Below are positions 1 through 8,682 of a stretch of DNA of 15,050 bases, in pieces; position 1 is the stretch's first letter, and every line of letters begins with the position of its first letter. Position numbers and translations under genes: made by a program. Below the pieces are notes generated by a model. The model did not search any database and was not told the DNA's origin. It worked only from the letters and a program-made list of their open reading frames with translations. Source of the DNA: Pseudomonas sp. (lineage in GTDB: Bacteria; Pseudomonadota; Gammaproteobacteria; Pseudomonadales; Pseudomonadaceae); assembly GCA_029239415.1 (NCBI GenBank), contig JAQZAY010000061.1, positions 1 through 15,050 of the forward strand, in the 5' to 3' direction.

Positions 1-1174
1 GGATACGCAGGCCTTCACCGACGATATCCGCCACGCACATGCGCGGGCTGAGGCTGCCGAAGGGATCCTGGAACACTACCTGCATTTGTCGACGCAGCGG
101 CCGCACGTCTTTCTGGTTCAGGCCTTGCAGCGACTGACCGTGGAAGCGGATACCGCCCTGGCTCGAGATCAACCGCAGGATGGCCAGTCCCAACGTCGAT
201 TTGCCAGAGCCACTTTCGCCGACAATGCCCAGCGTCTGTCCCTGGGGCAGGCTGAAGCGGATGCCATCGACGGCCTTGACGTGGTCCACGGTACGGCGCA
301 ACAGGCCTTTCTTGATCGGGAACCACACGCGCAGGTCATCCACCTCCAGCAACGGCGCGCCCACCGGGTTGGCGGCAGGCTGGCCGCTGGGCTCGGCGCC
401 GATGAGCATCTGCGTGTAGCGATGCTGCGGGTCGCGGAACAGCGTTTGGCAGTCGGCCTGCTCGACGATCTGCCCGCGCTGCATCACACAGACCCTATGG
501 GCCACGCGCTTGACCAGGTTCAGGTCATGGCTGATCAGCAGCAACGACATGCCCAGGCGCGCCTGCAGCGACTTGAGCAGGTCGAGGATCTTGAGCTGGA
601 CGGTCACGTCGAGTGCGGTGGTCGGTTCGTCGGCGATCAGCAGCTCAGGCTCGTTGGCCAGGGCCATGGCGATCATCACCCGCTGGCGCTGGCCGCCGGA
701 AAGCTCGTGGGGCAGGGCCTTGAGGCGCTTGCGTGGCTCGGGGATGCCGACCAGCTCGAGCAGCTCCAGGGTGCGCGCAGTGGCTTGCTTGCCGGTCAGG
801 CCTTTGTGCAGCAGGAGAATCTCGTTGATCTGCTTCTCGATGTTGTGCAGCGGATTGAGCGAGGTCATCGGCTCCTGGAAGATCATCGCGATGCGATTGC
901 CGCGGATGCGCTGCATGGGCTTTTCACCCAGGCTCAGCAGGTCTTTCCCGGCATAGTGGATGCTGCCGCTGGGATGACGGGCCAGGGGGTAGGGCAGCAG
1001 GCGCAGGATCGAGTGGGCGGTGACCGACTTGCCCGAGCCGCTCTCGCCGACCAGGGCCAGGGTCTCGCCCTTGCGGATGTCGAAGCTGATGCCCTCGACC
1101 ACCCGCTGCACCTGGTCGCCGCTGACGAACTCGACCGCCAGGTCGCGGACTTCCATCAAGTTCTGCTCGTTCAT
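1..1174 (-). CDS. yejF: Peptide ABC importer, fused double ATP-binding subunit YejF/NppD (3' end missing)
   Basis: This is the ATPase that powers the peptide importer encoded by the genes upstream of it (YejABEF in E. coli, NppA1A2BCD in Pseudomonas). It should sit on the cytoplasmic face of the YejB-YejE channel. The window holds 391 codons from the ATG at 1174; the rest lies beyond the left edge. Seen in the translation: first nucleotide-binding domain with Walker A GESGSGKS (43-50), Q-loop Gln100, signature LSGGQRQRV (158-166), Walker B LLIADEP (178-184) and H-loop His216; then a linker and a second domain with Walker A GESGSGKS (319-326) and Q-loop Gln369 (VVFQDPFGS). The second signature and Walker B fall outside the window. 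Two ATPase domains in one chain is the YejF arrangement; DppD/DppF and OppD/OppF are separate proteins. A GAGGA ribosome site lies 6 nt before the ATG, and the yejE stop is 1 nt upstream, so coupling is likely. Confidence 0.95.
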   Translation of the reverse strand, partial: MNEQNLMEVRDLAVEFVSGDQVQRVVEGISFDIRKGETLALVGESGSGKSVTAHSILRLLPYPLARHPSGSIHYAGKDLLSLGEKPMQRIRGNRIAMIFQEPMTSLNPLHNIEKQINEILLLHKGLTGKQATARTLELLELVGIPEPRKRLKALPHELSGGQRQRVMIAMALANEPELLIADEPTTALDVTVQLKILDLLKSLQARLGMSLLLISHDLNLVKRVAHRVCVMQRGQIVEQADCQTLFRDPQHRYTQMLIGAEPSGQPAANPVGAPLLEVDDLRVWFPIKKGLLRRTVDHVKAVDGIRFSLPQGQTLGIVGESGSGKSTLGLAILRLISSQGGIRFHGQSLQGLNQKDVRPLRRQMQVVFQDPFGSLSPRMCVADIVGEGLRI

Positions 1175-1175
1175 C

Positions 1176-2195
1176 TCATTTCCTCGGGTCGAAGGCATCG
1201 CGGGCGGATTCACCGACGAACACCAGCAGGCTCAGCATCAGTGCCAGCACGGCGAAGGCGCTGATCCCCAGCCAGGGCGCCTGCAGGTTGGACTTGCCCT
1301 GGGCCACCAGCTCGCCCAGCGAAGGCGCCCCGGGTGGCAGGCCGAAGCCGAGGAAGTCCAGCGCGGTGAGGGTGCCAATGGCGCCCGTGAGGATGAAGGG
1401 CATGAACGTCAGAGTCGAGATCATCGCATTGGGCAGGATGTGCCGGTACATGATCGCGCCATTGGTCATGCCCAGGGCGCGGGCAGCACGCACGTATTCC
1501 AGGTTGCGGCCCCGCAGGAACTCGGCGCGCACCACATCCACCAGGCTCATCCAGCTGAACAACAGCATGATTCCCAGCAGCCACCAGAAGTTTGGCTGGA
1601 CGAAGCTTGCCAGAATGATCAGCAGGTACAGCACCGGCAACCCGGACCAGACCTCGAGGAAGCGCTGGCCGATCAGGTCGACCCAGCCGCCGTAGAACCC
1701 CTGCAGGGCGCCGGCGATCACACCGATGATCGAACTGAGCACGGTCAGGGTCAGGGCAAACAGCACCGACACCCGGAAGCCGTAGATCACCCGTGCCATC
1801 ACGTCACGTCCCTGGTCGTCGGTGCCCAGCCAGTTGTCCGCCGAGGGCGGGGCAGGGGCCGGGACCTTGAGGTCGTAGTTGATGCTCTGGTAGCTGAAGC
1901 GGATTGGCGCCCACAGCACCCAGCTGTCCTTGGCCGCGAGCAGCTCATGGATGTAGGGACTCTTGTAGTTGGCTTCCAGCGGGAACTCCCCGCCGAAGGT
2001 GGTCTCGGGGTAGCGCTTGAACGCCGGGAAGTACCACTGGTTGTCGAAGCGCACGGCGATCGGCTTGTCGTTGGCGACGAGCTCCGCGCCCAGGCTCAGG
2101 CCGAACAGGATCAGGAACAGCCACAATGACCACCAGCCACGGCGGTTGGCCTTGAAGCGCTCGAAGCGCCGACGGTTCAGGGGGGACAAGGCCAT
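1176..2195 (-). CDS. yejE: Peptide ABC importer, inner-membrane permease YejE/NppC
   Basis: This is the second of the two membrane permeases forming the channel of the oligopeptide importer. It has 339 residues, close to the roughly 340 of E. coli YejE. A basic N-terminus (NRRRFERFKANRRG) precedes the first membrane helix (about 21-38). A long periplasmic loop (about 40-120) follows, as in YejE and unlike shorter DppC-type permeases. The conserved NWLGTDDQGRDVMARVIYG block (121-139) introduces the transport domain. The cytoplasmic EAA loop that docks on the ATPase is at about 233-258 (EYVRAARALGMTNGAIMYRH and on). Helices around 143-162, 188-215, 262-284 and 310-328 complete the fold. A GGGAG ribosome site (2203-2207) lies 7 nt before the ATG, inside the end of yejB, whose stop is 1 nt upstream of this start. 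Confidence 0.96.
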   Translation of the reverse strand: MALSPLNRRRFERFKANRRGWWSLWLFLILFGLSLGAELVANDKPIAVRFDNQWYFPAFKRYPETTFGGEFPLEANYKSPYIHELLAAKDSWVLWAPIRFSYQSINYDLKVPAPAPPSADNWLGTDDQGRDVMARVIYGFRVSVLFALTLTVLSSIIGVIAGALQGFYGGWVDLIGQRFLEVWSGLPVLYLLIILASFVQPNFWWLLGIMLLFSWMSLVDVVRAEFLRGRNLEYVRAARALGMTNGAIMYRHILPNAMISTLTFMPFILTGAIGTLTALDFLGFGLPPGAPSLGELVAQGKSNLQAPWLGISAFAVLALMLSLLVFVGESARDAFDPRK

Positions 2196-2196
2196 G

Positions 2197-3270
2197 TCAG
2201 TGCTCCCGGCTGGCGAAGTCGATGCGAGGATCGACCAGGGTATAGGTCAGGTCGCCGATCAGTTTCACCACCAGCCCCACGAGGGTGAAGATGAACAGGG
2301 TGCCGAAGACCACCGGGTAGTCGCGGTTGATCGCGGCTTCAAAGCTCATCAGGCCCAGGCCGTCGAGGGAGAAGATCACCTCGATCAGCAGCGATCCGGT
2401 AAAGAAGATGCCGATGAACGCTGAGGGAAAGCCAGCGATGATCAGCAGCATGGCGTTGCGGAACACATGCCCGTAGAGCACCCGCTGACGGCTGAGGCCC
2501 TTGGCCTTGGCGGTGACCACGTACTGCTTGTTGATCTCGTCGAGAAAGCTGTTCTTGGTCAGCAGGGTCATGGTGGCGAAGTTGCCGATCACCAGTGCCG
2601 TGATGGGCAGTACCAGGTGCCAGAAGTAGTCGAGCACCTTGCCGGCGATCGACAGTTCGTCGAAGTTGTTGGAGGTCAGGCCGCGCAACGGGAACCAGTC
2701 GAGGTAGCTGCCGCCCGCGAACACCACGATCAGCAGGATGGCGAAGAGGAAGGCGGGGATGGCATAGCCGACGATGATCGCCGAGCTGGTCCATATGTCG
2801 AAATGACTGCCGTGGCGCACCGCCTTGGCAATCCCCAGGGGGATCGACACCAGATACATGATCAAGGTGCTCCAGAGCCCGAGCGAGATCGAGACCGGCA
2901 TTTTTTCGGCGATCAGGTCGATGACCTTGGCGTCACGGAAGAAGCTGTCGCCGAAATCGAGCTGGGCATAGTTCTTGACCATGATCCAGAGACGCTCGGG
3001 CGCCGATTTGTCGAAGCCGTACATGTGCTCGATCTCGGCAATCAGAGCCGGGTCCAGGCCCTGTGCGCCGCGGTAGTTGGAGCCGGCCACGGACACTTCC
3101 GCGCCACCGCCGGCGATACGGCTGGTGGCGCCCTCGAAGCCTTCGAGCTTGGCGATCATCTGCTCCACGGGTCCGCCAGGCGCGGCCTGGACGATGATGA
3201 AGTTGATGATCAGGATGCCGAACAGAGTCGGGATGATCAGCAGCAGGCGCCGCAGGATATAGGCGAGCAT
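2197..3270 (-). CDS. yejB: Peptide ABC importer, inner-membrane permease YejB/NppB
   Basis: This is the first permease of the oligopeptide importer and partners YejE. From the ATG at 3270 it has 357 residues, near the usual YejB length. The N-terminus [20 protein letters not shown] is the typical DppB/YejB opening: a short basic stretch, then the first membrane helix (9-28). A periplasmic region (about 30-125) carries an insert rich in Gly and Ala (50-70). Further helices lie at about 127-148, 162-186, 217-236, 272-302 and 320-340. The EAA loop that contacts YejF is at about 250-273 ([20 protein letters not shown]). The frame stays open upstream to 3360, but that extension overlaps the yejA coding end and has no family resemblance, so 3270 is preferred. 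The stop of the upstream gene is 1 nt before this start. Confidence 0.95.
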   Translation of the reverse strand: MLAYILRRLLLIIPTLFGILIINFIIVQAAPGGPVEQMIAKLEGFEGATSRIAGGGAEVSVAGSNYRGAQGLDPALIAEIEHMYGFDKSAPERLWIMVKNYAQLDFGDSFFRDAKVIDLIAEKMPVSISLGLWSTLIMYLVSIPLGIAKAVRHGSHFDIWTSSAIIVGYAIPAFLFAILLIVVFAGGSYLDWFPLRGLTSNNFDELSIAGKVLDYFWHLVLPITALVIGNFATMTLLTKNSFLDEINKQYVVTAKAKGLSRQRVLYGHVFRNAMLLIIAGFPSAFIGIFFTGSLLIEVIFSLDGLGLMSFEAAINRDYPVVFGTLFIFTLVGLVVKLIGDLTYTLVDPRIDFASREH

Positions 3271-3271
3271 G

Positions 3272-5119
3272 TCAGTTCGCCCCATCCTGCTGGCGGTCTG
3301 GCGACTGCGGGTTCGTGGCCGCAGTCGCCTGGGGCTTGATCCACCAGGTGTCGATGCCAACGTCGTACTTGGGCGAGACGTCGGGGTGGCCGATGTGGTT
3401 CCAGTAGGCCACGCGCCAGGTCTTGATGTGCCAGTTGGGAATCACGTAGTAGCCCCACAGCAGTACTCGATCGAGGGCGCGCGCATGGTTGACCAGGCTC
3501 TGGCGTGAGTTGGCATTGATGAGGTTCTCGACCAGTTGGTCGATGGCCGGGTCGCGCAGGCCGATGAAGTTGCGGCTGCCCGGGTTGTCCGCCGCGCCGC
3601 TGGTCCAGAACTCGCGTTGTTCGTTGCCAGGGGAGTTGGACTGCGGGAAACCGTTGACGATCATGTCGAAGTCGCGCGAACGCAAGCGGTTGATGTACTG
3701 GGGGACTTCGACGCGGCGCAGGTTCAGCTCGATGCCAAGGTCGGCCAGGTTGCGCTTGAACGGCAGCAGGACCCGCTCGAACTCGGTCTGGGCGAGCAGG
3801 AACTCGATGGATACCGGATTGCCCTGGGCGTCGACCATCTTGTCGTCGACGATCTTCCAGCCGGCTTCCTGCAACAGCCTGTAGGCCTTGCGCTGCTGCT
3901 CGCGAATGATGCCGCTTGCGTCGCTGACCGGGTTCTTGAAGGCCTCGGTGAAGACTTGCTCTGGGATCTTGCCGCGCAGAGGCTCGAGTATCTTCAGTTC
4001 GTCTGGCGAAGGCAGGCCGCTGGCTGCCATCTCGGAGTTGTCGAAGTAGCTGCCGGTGCGGGTATAGGCACCATTGAACAGCTGCTTGTTGGTCCACTCG
4101 AAGTCCAGCATCAGGCTCAATGCCTGGCGCACCCGGACATCCTGGAAAACCGGGCGGCGCAGGTTGAAGATGAAGCCTTGCATGCCGGACGGGTTGCCAT
4201 TGGGCAGTTCTTCCTTGATCAGCCGGCCTTCACGCACGGCCGGTACGTTGTAGGCAGTGGCCCAGTTCTTCGCTGCCATTTCGAGCATGTAGTCGAACTG
4301 CCCGGCCTTGAGGGCCTCGAGGGCGACGGTATTGTCGCGGTAGTAATCGAACGTCATGGCGTCGAAGTTGTATAAGCCGCGGTTGATCGGCAGGTCCTTT
4401 GCCCAGTAGTCCTTGACGCGCTCGTAGCGTACCGAGCGACCTGCCTTGACCTGCGTGACCTTGTAGGGGCCGCTGCCCAGCGGGATTTCCAGGTTGCCGC
4501 GGGTAAAGTCGCGATTTTCGTACCAGTGCTTGGGCAATACCGGCAACTGGCCAAGGATCAGCGGCAGCTCGCGGTTGTTGGTGTGCTTGAAGCGGAAGAG
4601 CACCTGCAGCGGATTCTCGGCGACCACTTCGGCCACGTCGCCATAATACACGCGGTACAGCGGCGCACCCTTGCTGACCAGGGTGTTGAATGTCCAGACC
4701 ACGTCGTCCGCACGCATCGGATGGCCATCGTGGAAGCGCGCCTCGGGGCGCAGGTAGAAACGCACCCAGCTGTTGTCCGGCGCCTTCTCGATCTTGCCGG
4801 CGACCAGGCCGTACTCGGTGAACGGTTCGTCCAGGCTCTGGCGCATCAGCGTGTCGTAGATAGCGCTGACGTTCTCGGCCGCTACCCCTTTGTTGATGAA
4901 CGGATTGAGGCTGTCGAAACCGCCAAAGCTCGATTGACGGAAAGTCCCGCCCTTGGGCGCGTCCGGATTGACGTAGTCGAAATGCTTGAAGTCGGCCGGG
5001 TAACGGGGTGGCTCGTCGTAGAGGGTCAGGGCATGCTGCGGCGCGGCCGTTGCGCAGAAGCTCAGGCAGGCGAGCAAAAGGCTGCCTGCCAGACGGTGCA
5101 GGCGGTGCGTTGGCATCAT
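3272..5119 (-). CDS. nppA2: Periplasmic peptide-binding protein of the Yej/Npp importer, second copy (YejA/NppA2)
   Basis: This is the extracytoplasmic solute-binding protein (SBP_bac_5 family) that delivers oligopeptides to YejB-YejE. The chosen start gives 615 residues; E. coli YejA has about 604. An N-terminal export signal (residues 1 to about 25: basic [10 protein letters not shown], hydrophobic [12 protein letters not shown], then ATA|A) is visible. LLAC within it resembles a lipobox only weakly. Family blocks seen: [17 protein letters not shown] near the mature N-terminus, LGSGPYKV in the middle, [20 protein letters not shown], and a C-terminal WHYY-like block ([12 protein letters not shown]). 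The start is fixed by the ATGA overlap with the upstream binding-protein gene and by GGAG (5128-5131) 8 nt before it. A longer open frame to 5896 is only the antisense-free shadow of the upstream gene. The protein aligns end to end with the product of 5116-6948, so the two are tandem paralogues. Related Npp/Yej transporters import peptidyl antibiotics such as microcin C; the ligand here is unknown. Confidence 0.93.
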   Translation of the reverse strand: MMPTHRLHRLAGSLLLACLSFCATAAPQHALTLYDEPPRYPADFKHFDYVNPDAPKGGTFRQSSFGGFDSLNPFINKGVAAENVSAIYDTLMRQSLDEPFTEYGLVAGKIEKAPDNSWVRFYLRPEARFHDGHPMRADDVVWTFNTLVSKGAPLYRVYYGDVAEVVAENPLQVLFRFKHTNNRELPLILGQLPVLPKHWYENRDFTRGNLEIPLGSGPYKVTQVKAGRSVRYERVKDYWAKDLPINRGLYNFDAMTFDYYRDNTVALEALKAGQFDYMLEMAAKNWATAYNVPAVREGRLIKEELPNGNPSGMQGFIFNLRRPVFQDVRVRQALSLMLDFEWTNKQLFNGAYTRTGSYFDNSEMAASGLPSPDELKILEPLRGKIPEQVFTEAFKNPVSDASGIIREQQRKAYRLLQEAGWKIVDDKMVDAQGNPVSIEFLLAQTEFERVLLPFKRNLADLGIELNLRRVEVPQYINRLRSRDFDMIVNGFPQSNSPGNEQREFWTSGAADNPGSRNFIGLRDPAIDQLVENLINANSRQSLVNHARALDRVLLWGYYVIPNWHIKTWRVAYWNHIGHPDVSPKYDVGIDTWWIKPQATAATNPQSPDRQQDGAN

Positions 5120-6948
5120 TGGGGGAGCTCCGAAGTCTTGAGCCACCAGCTGTTCAGGCCCAGGGTATAGGGCGGCGTGGCGACGAAGGCGAACCGGTTG
5201 CGGTAGGCCAGGCGATGATTGTCGAGATACCAGTTGGGAATCATGTAGTAATGCCAGGACAGCACCCGGTCCAAGGCGCGGGCAGCGGCCACCTGATCGT
5301 CGCGGCTGCGGGCGGCGAGAAGCGTGTCGAGCAGGTGGTCGACCACGGGGTCCTTGATGCCTGCGTAGTTCTTGCTGCCCTTGACCTGGGCCTGGCTCGA
5401 GTGAAAGTACAGCCATTGCTCCAGGCCAGGGCTGAGGGTCTGGCTCAGGGTCATCAGAATCATGTCGAAGTCGAATTGGTCCAGGCGTTGTTTGTACTGG
5501 GCACGGTCGACAGTGCGCAGGCGCGCGTCGATGCCGATGCTGGCGAGGTTTTCGACAAAAGGCTGCAGGATACGTTCGAGGTTCGGATTGACCAGCAGCA
5601 GCTCCATTCGAAACGGCCTGCCCTGGCTGTCCTGCAGGCGCTGGCCCTGCAGGGTCCAGCCCGCTTCGGCCAGCAGGGCCAGGGCCTGGCGCAGGTTCTG
5701 CCGGCCAACGCCGCGACCGTCGGTGTGGCTGACCCGATAGGGCTCGGTGAACAGCGCCGCAGGCAGGTCCTCGCGATAAGGCGCCAGCAGCAGCCATTCC
5801 TTGCCGACCGGCAGGCCGCTGGCGGTGAACTCGCTGTTGGGGTAATAGCTGGTCGAGCGCTTGTAGGCGCCGCTGAACAACGCACGGTTGGCCCACTCGA
5901 AGTCGAGCATCAGGCCCAGGGCCTGGCGCACGCGCACATCGCTGAAGTTGGCCCGGCGACTGTTCATGAACAGGCCCTGGGTCTGGGTCGGGATGCGATG
6001 CGGGATCTGCGCCTTGATCACCTGGCCGCGGCGCACCGCTGGAAAGTTGTAGCTGTTGGCCCAGTTCTTGGCCTGGTGTTCGATATAGATGTCGAACTCA
6101 TTGGCCTTGAAGGCTTCGAAGGCCACGGTACTGTCCCGGTAGAACTCGAACTCGACGCGGTCGAAGTTGTACTTGCCGCGGTTGACGGCCAGGTCGCGGC
6201 CCCAGTAGTTCTTCACCCGCTCGAACACCAGACTGCGGCCTGGCTGTACCTGGGTGATGCGATACGGGCCGCTGCCCAGCGGAGGCTCGAAGGTAGTGGC
6301 CTTGAAGTCACGGCCTTGCCAGTAGTGCCTGGGCAGTACTGGCATCTCGCCCAGGCGCAGGATCAGCAGCGGGTTGCCGGCGCGCTTGAAGACAAAGCGA
6401 ATGCGCAATGGTCCGAGGATGTCGACCCGTTTCACTTCCTGCAGGCTGGTGCGGTAGATCGGGTGGCCGTCCTTGAGCAGCGTGCGGTAGGAGAAGGCCA
6501 CGTCGGCCGAGGTGATCGGCTTGCCGTCATGAAAGTGCGCCTCGGGGCGCAGGTTGAACACCACCCAGCTGCGGTCCTCACTGTATTCGACGGTTCGCGC
6601 GATCAGCCCGTAGCTGGAGGTGGGTTCGTCGCCCGAGGGATCGTACTGCCCGGTCCCGACCATCAGCGGCTCGTTGAGTTCGTTGACCCCGTACTGCAGG
6701 AAATTGGGCGTGGTGACTGGGCTGCTGCCCTTGAAGGTATACGGGTTCAGGGTGTCGAAGGTGCCAAATGCCATGGCCCGCAAGGTGCCGCCCTTGGGCG
6801 CGTGCGGGTTGACCCAGTCGAAATGGGTAAATGTGGCCGGGTACTTGAGCGTGCCGAACTGGGCGTAACCGTGGCTTTCGCTGATCGTTGCGCCTGCGGG
6901 AAAGCTCAAGGCCAGGCTGAATGTCAGCAACAGGAGGGGACGTATCAA
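5116..6948 (-). CDS. nppA1: Periplasmic peptide-binding protein of the Yej/Npp importer, first copy (NppA1)
   Basis: This is the first of two paralogous SBP_bac_5 binding proteins in the importer operon, with 610 residues. An export signal is clear: MIRPLLLLTFSLALSFPAGA, with likely cleavage after Ala20. Family blocks include HFDWVNPHAPKGGTLRAM, FNLRPEAHFHDGKPITSADV, LGSGPYRITQV and SWHYYMIPNWYLDN, each with a counterpart in the neighbouring paralogue. The start codon read here is TTG (6948-6946), because no ATG or GTG in this frame would leave a complete signal peptide. The nearest purine-rich stretch upstream (GGAT, about 10 nt away) is a weak ribosome site, so the gene may be translated poorly or the start may differ slightly. 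Its TGA overlaps the ATG of the next gene by 4 bp. As the first operon gene, its promoter should lie in 6949-7210; none is obvious there. Confidence 0.92.
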   Translation of the reverse strand: MIRPLLLLTFSLALSFPAGATISESHGYAQFGTLKYPATFTHFDWVNPHAPKGGTLRAMAFGTFDTLNPYTFKGSSPVTTPNFLQYGVNELNEPLMVGTGQYDPSGDEPTSSYGLIARTVEYSEDRSWVVFNLRPEAHFHDGKPITSADVAFSYRTLLKDGHPIYRTSLQEVKRVDILGPLRIRFVFKRAGNPLLILRLGEMPVLPRHYWQGRDFKATTFEPPLGSGPYRITQVQPGRSLVFERVKNYWGRDLAVNRGKYNFDRVEFEFYRDSTVAFEAFKANEFDIYIEHQAKNWANSYNFPAVRRGQVIKAQIPHRIPTQTQGLFMNSRRANFSDVRVRQALGLMLDFEWANRALFSGAYKRSTSYYPNSEFTASGLPVGKEWLLLAPYREDLPAALFTEPYRVSHTDGRGVGRQNLRQALALLAEAGWTLQGQRLQDSQGRPFRMELLLVNPNLERILQPFVENLASIGIDARLRTVDRAQYKQRLDQFDFDMILMTLSQTLSPGLEQWLYFHSSQAQVKGSKNYAGIKDPVVDHLLDTLLAARSRDDQVAAARALDRVLSWHYYMIPNWYLDNHRLAYRNRFAFVATPPYTLGLNSWWLKTSELPQ

Positions 6949-7074
6949 GTCTGTTATCCGATCCAGGCGGCTTGGGCTTGTCGCCGGTACAGTAACAGCT
7001 TGTCTTGGATGGAAAAAGAGCTGAAAGGCGCATGGCGAATCGTGCGCTTGGGCCTTGTGGCGCCGCGGAGATCG

Positions 7075-7094
7075 AGCGCCGCCCGCGCGGCGCT
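7075..7094. repeat. Perfect 8-bp inverted repeat next to a REP element
   Basis: The arms AGCGCCGC (7075-7082) and GCGGCGCT (7087-7094) are exact reverse complements around a 4-base loop CCGC. It is a very stable GC-only hairpin that runs directly into the REP core. No T-run follows on either strand, so it is not a standard intrinsic terminator. It could still slow polymerase or protect the 3' end of the mltD message. Confidence 0.6.
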
Positions 7095-7117
7095 TCGCGG
7101 CTAAAGCCGCTCCCGCA
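7088..7117 (+). repeat. REP (repetitive extragenic palindromic) element, P. putida type
   Basis: The segment has the core CTTCGCGGCTAAAGCCGCTCC, in which GCGGC (7097-7101) and GCCGC (7106-7110) pair around TAAA. Pseudomonas putida genomes carry hundreds of REPs with this pattern (TTCGCGG, a short loop, CCGCTCC, then a CA-ending tail). It lies between two minus-strand transcription units, the usual extragenic location. An inverted partial copy lies at 7181-7192, suggesting a paired REP. Confidence 0.75.
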
Positions 7118-7180
7118 TTTGTTGCATCGTGCCATGGCCTGTTGGGTCTGGGTTGGCAGCCTGGTTCGTGGCGGAAGATG

Positions 7181-7192
7181 TGTGGGAGCGGT
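7181..7192 (-). repeat. Inverted partial REP copy (second half of a REP pair)
   Basis: TGTGGGAGCGGT matches the reverse complement of the REP tail GCCGCTCCCGCA (7106-7117) at 10 of 12 positions. With the full REP it forms a head-to-head pair about 65 bases apart, as in BIME-like REP doublets. It starts 18 bases past the mltD stop in the direction of mltD transcription, so the pair could fold at the 3' end of that message. Confidence 0.5.
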
Positions 7193-7210
7193 GTGCCTGG
7201 CGGGGCGGGA

Positions 7211-8647
7211 TCAGTGGCCGACGTATACCGTCAGCGTCTGCCCGGGCTTGAGCGCATGGCCGCTGCGCGGGTTCCAGCGCTTGAGGTGCTTCATCTCGAC
7301 ATTGAAGCGCTTGGCCACCAGGTACAGGGAGTCACCCTTGCGAACCTTGTACTGGGTCGAGCGCTGCTTGTCGGCGGCAAGCTTGCGCGCGCTGGCGCTG
7401 GTGGGGGCCGAGCCGCCGCGCAAGGCGAGCACCTGGCCGGTCTTGAGGCGCGAACCGGAGATGCGGTTCCAGCGTTGCAGCTCCTTGACCGACACCCGAT
7501 TGGCGCGGGCGATGCTGCCCAGGTTGTCGCCGCGCTTGACCCGGTAGCTGCGGCTGCTGGCGACAGGGGCCGATGCTTCGGCCAGGGCTGACTCGAAGAC
7601 TGCCTTCTTGGGCTGCAGGGCCAGCAGCTGTTCAGGCTTGAGGTTGGACAGGCTGTCGGTCAGCAATTGCGCCTTGGCGGTAGGCACCAGGAGCTGCTTG
7701 GGACCGTCGACGGTCATGCGTTTCTTGAAGGCCGGGTTGAGCTGGATCAACTCGTCTTCGTCGATGCCGGAGAACGCCGCCACGCGGGACAGGTCCAGGC
7801 GTTCGTTGATGGCAACTGCTTCGAAGTAGGGCTCGTTGGCCACCGGGCTCAGGTTGACCCCATAGGCTTGGGGCGTCAGTACAACCTGCGACAGGGCCAG
7901 CAGCTTGGGCACGTAGTTGCGGGTTTCCTGGGGCAGGGGAAGGTTCCAGAAGTCGGTGGGCAGGCCGAGTTTCTCGTTGCGTTCGATGGCGCGGCTGACC
8001 GTGCCCTCGCCGGCGTTGTAGGCGGCCATGGCCAGCAGCCAGTCACCATTGAACATGTCGTGCAGGCGCGACAGGTAGTCCAGCGCGGCGTTGGTCGATG
8101 CAGTGATGTCGCGACGGCCGTCGTAGAAGTTGGTCTGGCGCAGGTTGAAATGACGCCCGGTGGACGGGATGAACTGCCACAGACCGACCGCGTGGGCCCG
8201 CGAATAGGCCATCGGGTTGTAGGCGCTTTCGATCGCTGGCAGCAGCGCGAGCTCCAGGGGCATGTCGCGTTCTTCGAGTCGCTCGACGATGTAGTGCAGG
8301 TAGAGGCTGCCCCGCTCGCCGGCGGTCTCCAGGAAAGAGGGATTGCTGGCGAACCACAGGCGCTGCTGCTCGATACGCGGGTTGACACCGATCACGTCCT
8401 GCAGGGCAAAGCCCTGGCGCATGCGTTCCCAGACGTCCTGCGGGGCCTGTTCGACCGGCTTCACGGCGACGAGCGCAGGCTTGGGCTTGATTCGCGCTTG
8501 AGGCTTGTGCGCGCGAACGCTGTCGGTTTCGTCGATCCGAGAGGTGCTCTGGCAGCCCACCAGAGTGGCGGCCAAGGCTAGCACGCTGGCCTGGGCCAGG
8601 CGCGTCAGGGCGACGGAATGAGCGATCTTGCGGCTACGGGAAGGCAT
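7211..8647 (-). CDS. mltD: Membrane-bound lytic murein transglycosylase D (MltD) with two LysM domains
   Basis: The enzyme cleaves the MurNAc-GlcNAc bond of peptidoglycan to form 1,6-anhydroMurNAc ends, used in wall turnover and remodelling. It has 478 residues. The N-terminus is a lipoprotein signal ending in LVGC (lipobox 29-32, Cys32 lipidated), which should anchor it to the outer membrane. The catalytic SLT domain spans about 110-250, with catalytic Glu140 in LLPAIESAYNP, then GLWQFIPSTGRHF (155-167) and AYNAGEGTVSRA (209-220). Two LysM modules that bind peptidoglycan follow at 368-410 (YRVKRGDNLGSIA) and 433-475 (YKVRKGDSLYLVA). MltD proteins commonly carry LysM repeats at the C-terminus; two are seen here. 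The ATG at 8647 has no clear Shine-Dalgarno sequence but gives a complete signal. A strong promoter lies just upstream, so the gene need not depend on gloB. Confidence 0.96.
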   Translation of the reverse strand: MPSRSRKIAHSVALTRLAQASVLALAATLVGCQSTSRIDETDSVRAHKPQARIKPKPALVAVKPVEQAPQDVWERMRQGFALQDVIGVNPRIEQQRLWFASNPSFLETAGERGSLYLHYIVERLEERDMPLELALLPAIESAYNPMAYSRAHAVGLWQFIPSTGRHFNLRQTNFYDGRRDITASTNAALDYLSRLHDMFNGDWLLAMAAYNAGEGTVSRAIERNEKLGLPTDFWNLPLPQETRNYVPKLLALSQVVLTPQAYGVNLSPVANEPYFEAVAINERLDLSRVAAFSGIDEDELIQLNPAFKKRMTVDGPKQLLVPTAKAQLLTDSLSNLKPEQLLALQPKKAVFESALAEASAPVASSRSYRVKRGDNLGSIARANRVSVKELQRWNRISGSRLKTGQVLALRGGSAPTSASARKLAADKQRSTQYKVRKGDSLYLVAKRFNVEMKHLKRWNPRSGHALKPGQTLTVYVGH

Positions 8648-8682
8648 CGGCTTGGACAGTCATCCGGGCAAAAAGTTGGGGG

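Larger units (their letters stand above)
6949..7210. other. Intergenic spacer between mltD and the peptide importer operon
   Basis: These 262 bases separate the end of mltD from the start of the importer operon, both on the minus strand. The left part (6949-7060) must hold the operon's promoter and leader. I could not find a convincing -35/-10 pair; TTTCCA and CTGTAC with 17 nt between them (minus strand, around 6987-7015) are the best available and are weak. The right part holds a REP sequence and inverted arms, listed separately. No open frame here resembles a protein. Confidence 0.7.

Noticed and set aside
86..1264. Plus-strand open frame of 392 codons, and others opposite the importer genes
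   Set aside because: It lies antisense to yejF, whose ATPase motifs are unmistakable. The translation is low in complexity and rich in Gln, His, Ala and Asp, as expected for antisense of high-GC genes.
3271..3360. N-terminal extension of YejB to 387 residues
   Set aside because: The extra residues are Arg- and Ser-rich, overlap the yejA end and precede the canonical [11 protein letters not shown] start.
5120..5896. N-terminal extension of the second binding protein to 874 residues
   Set aside because: The added part overlaps the upstream binding-protein gene in another frame and has no family resemblance. The signal peptide begins at 5119.
7578..7835. Search for tRNA genes, CRISPR arrays and insertion sequences in the window
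   Set aside because: No cloverleaf-like sequence, regularly spaced repeats or transposase frames were found anywhere; repeated protein words here are only the LysM modules of MltD.
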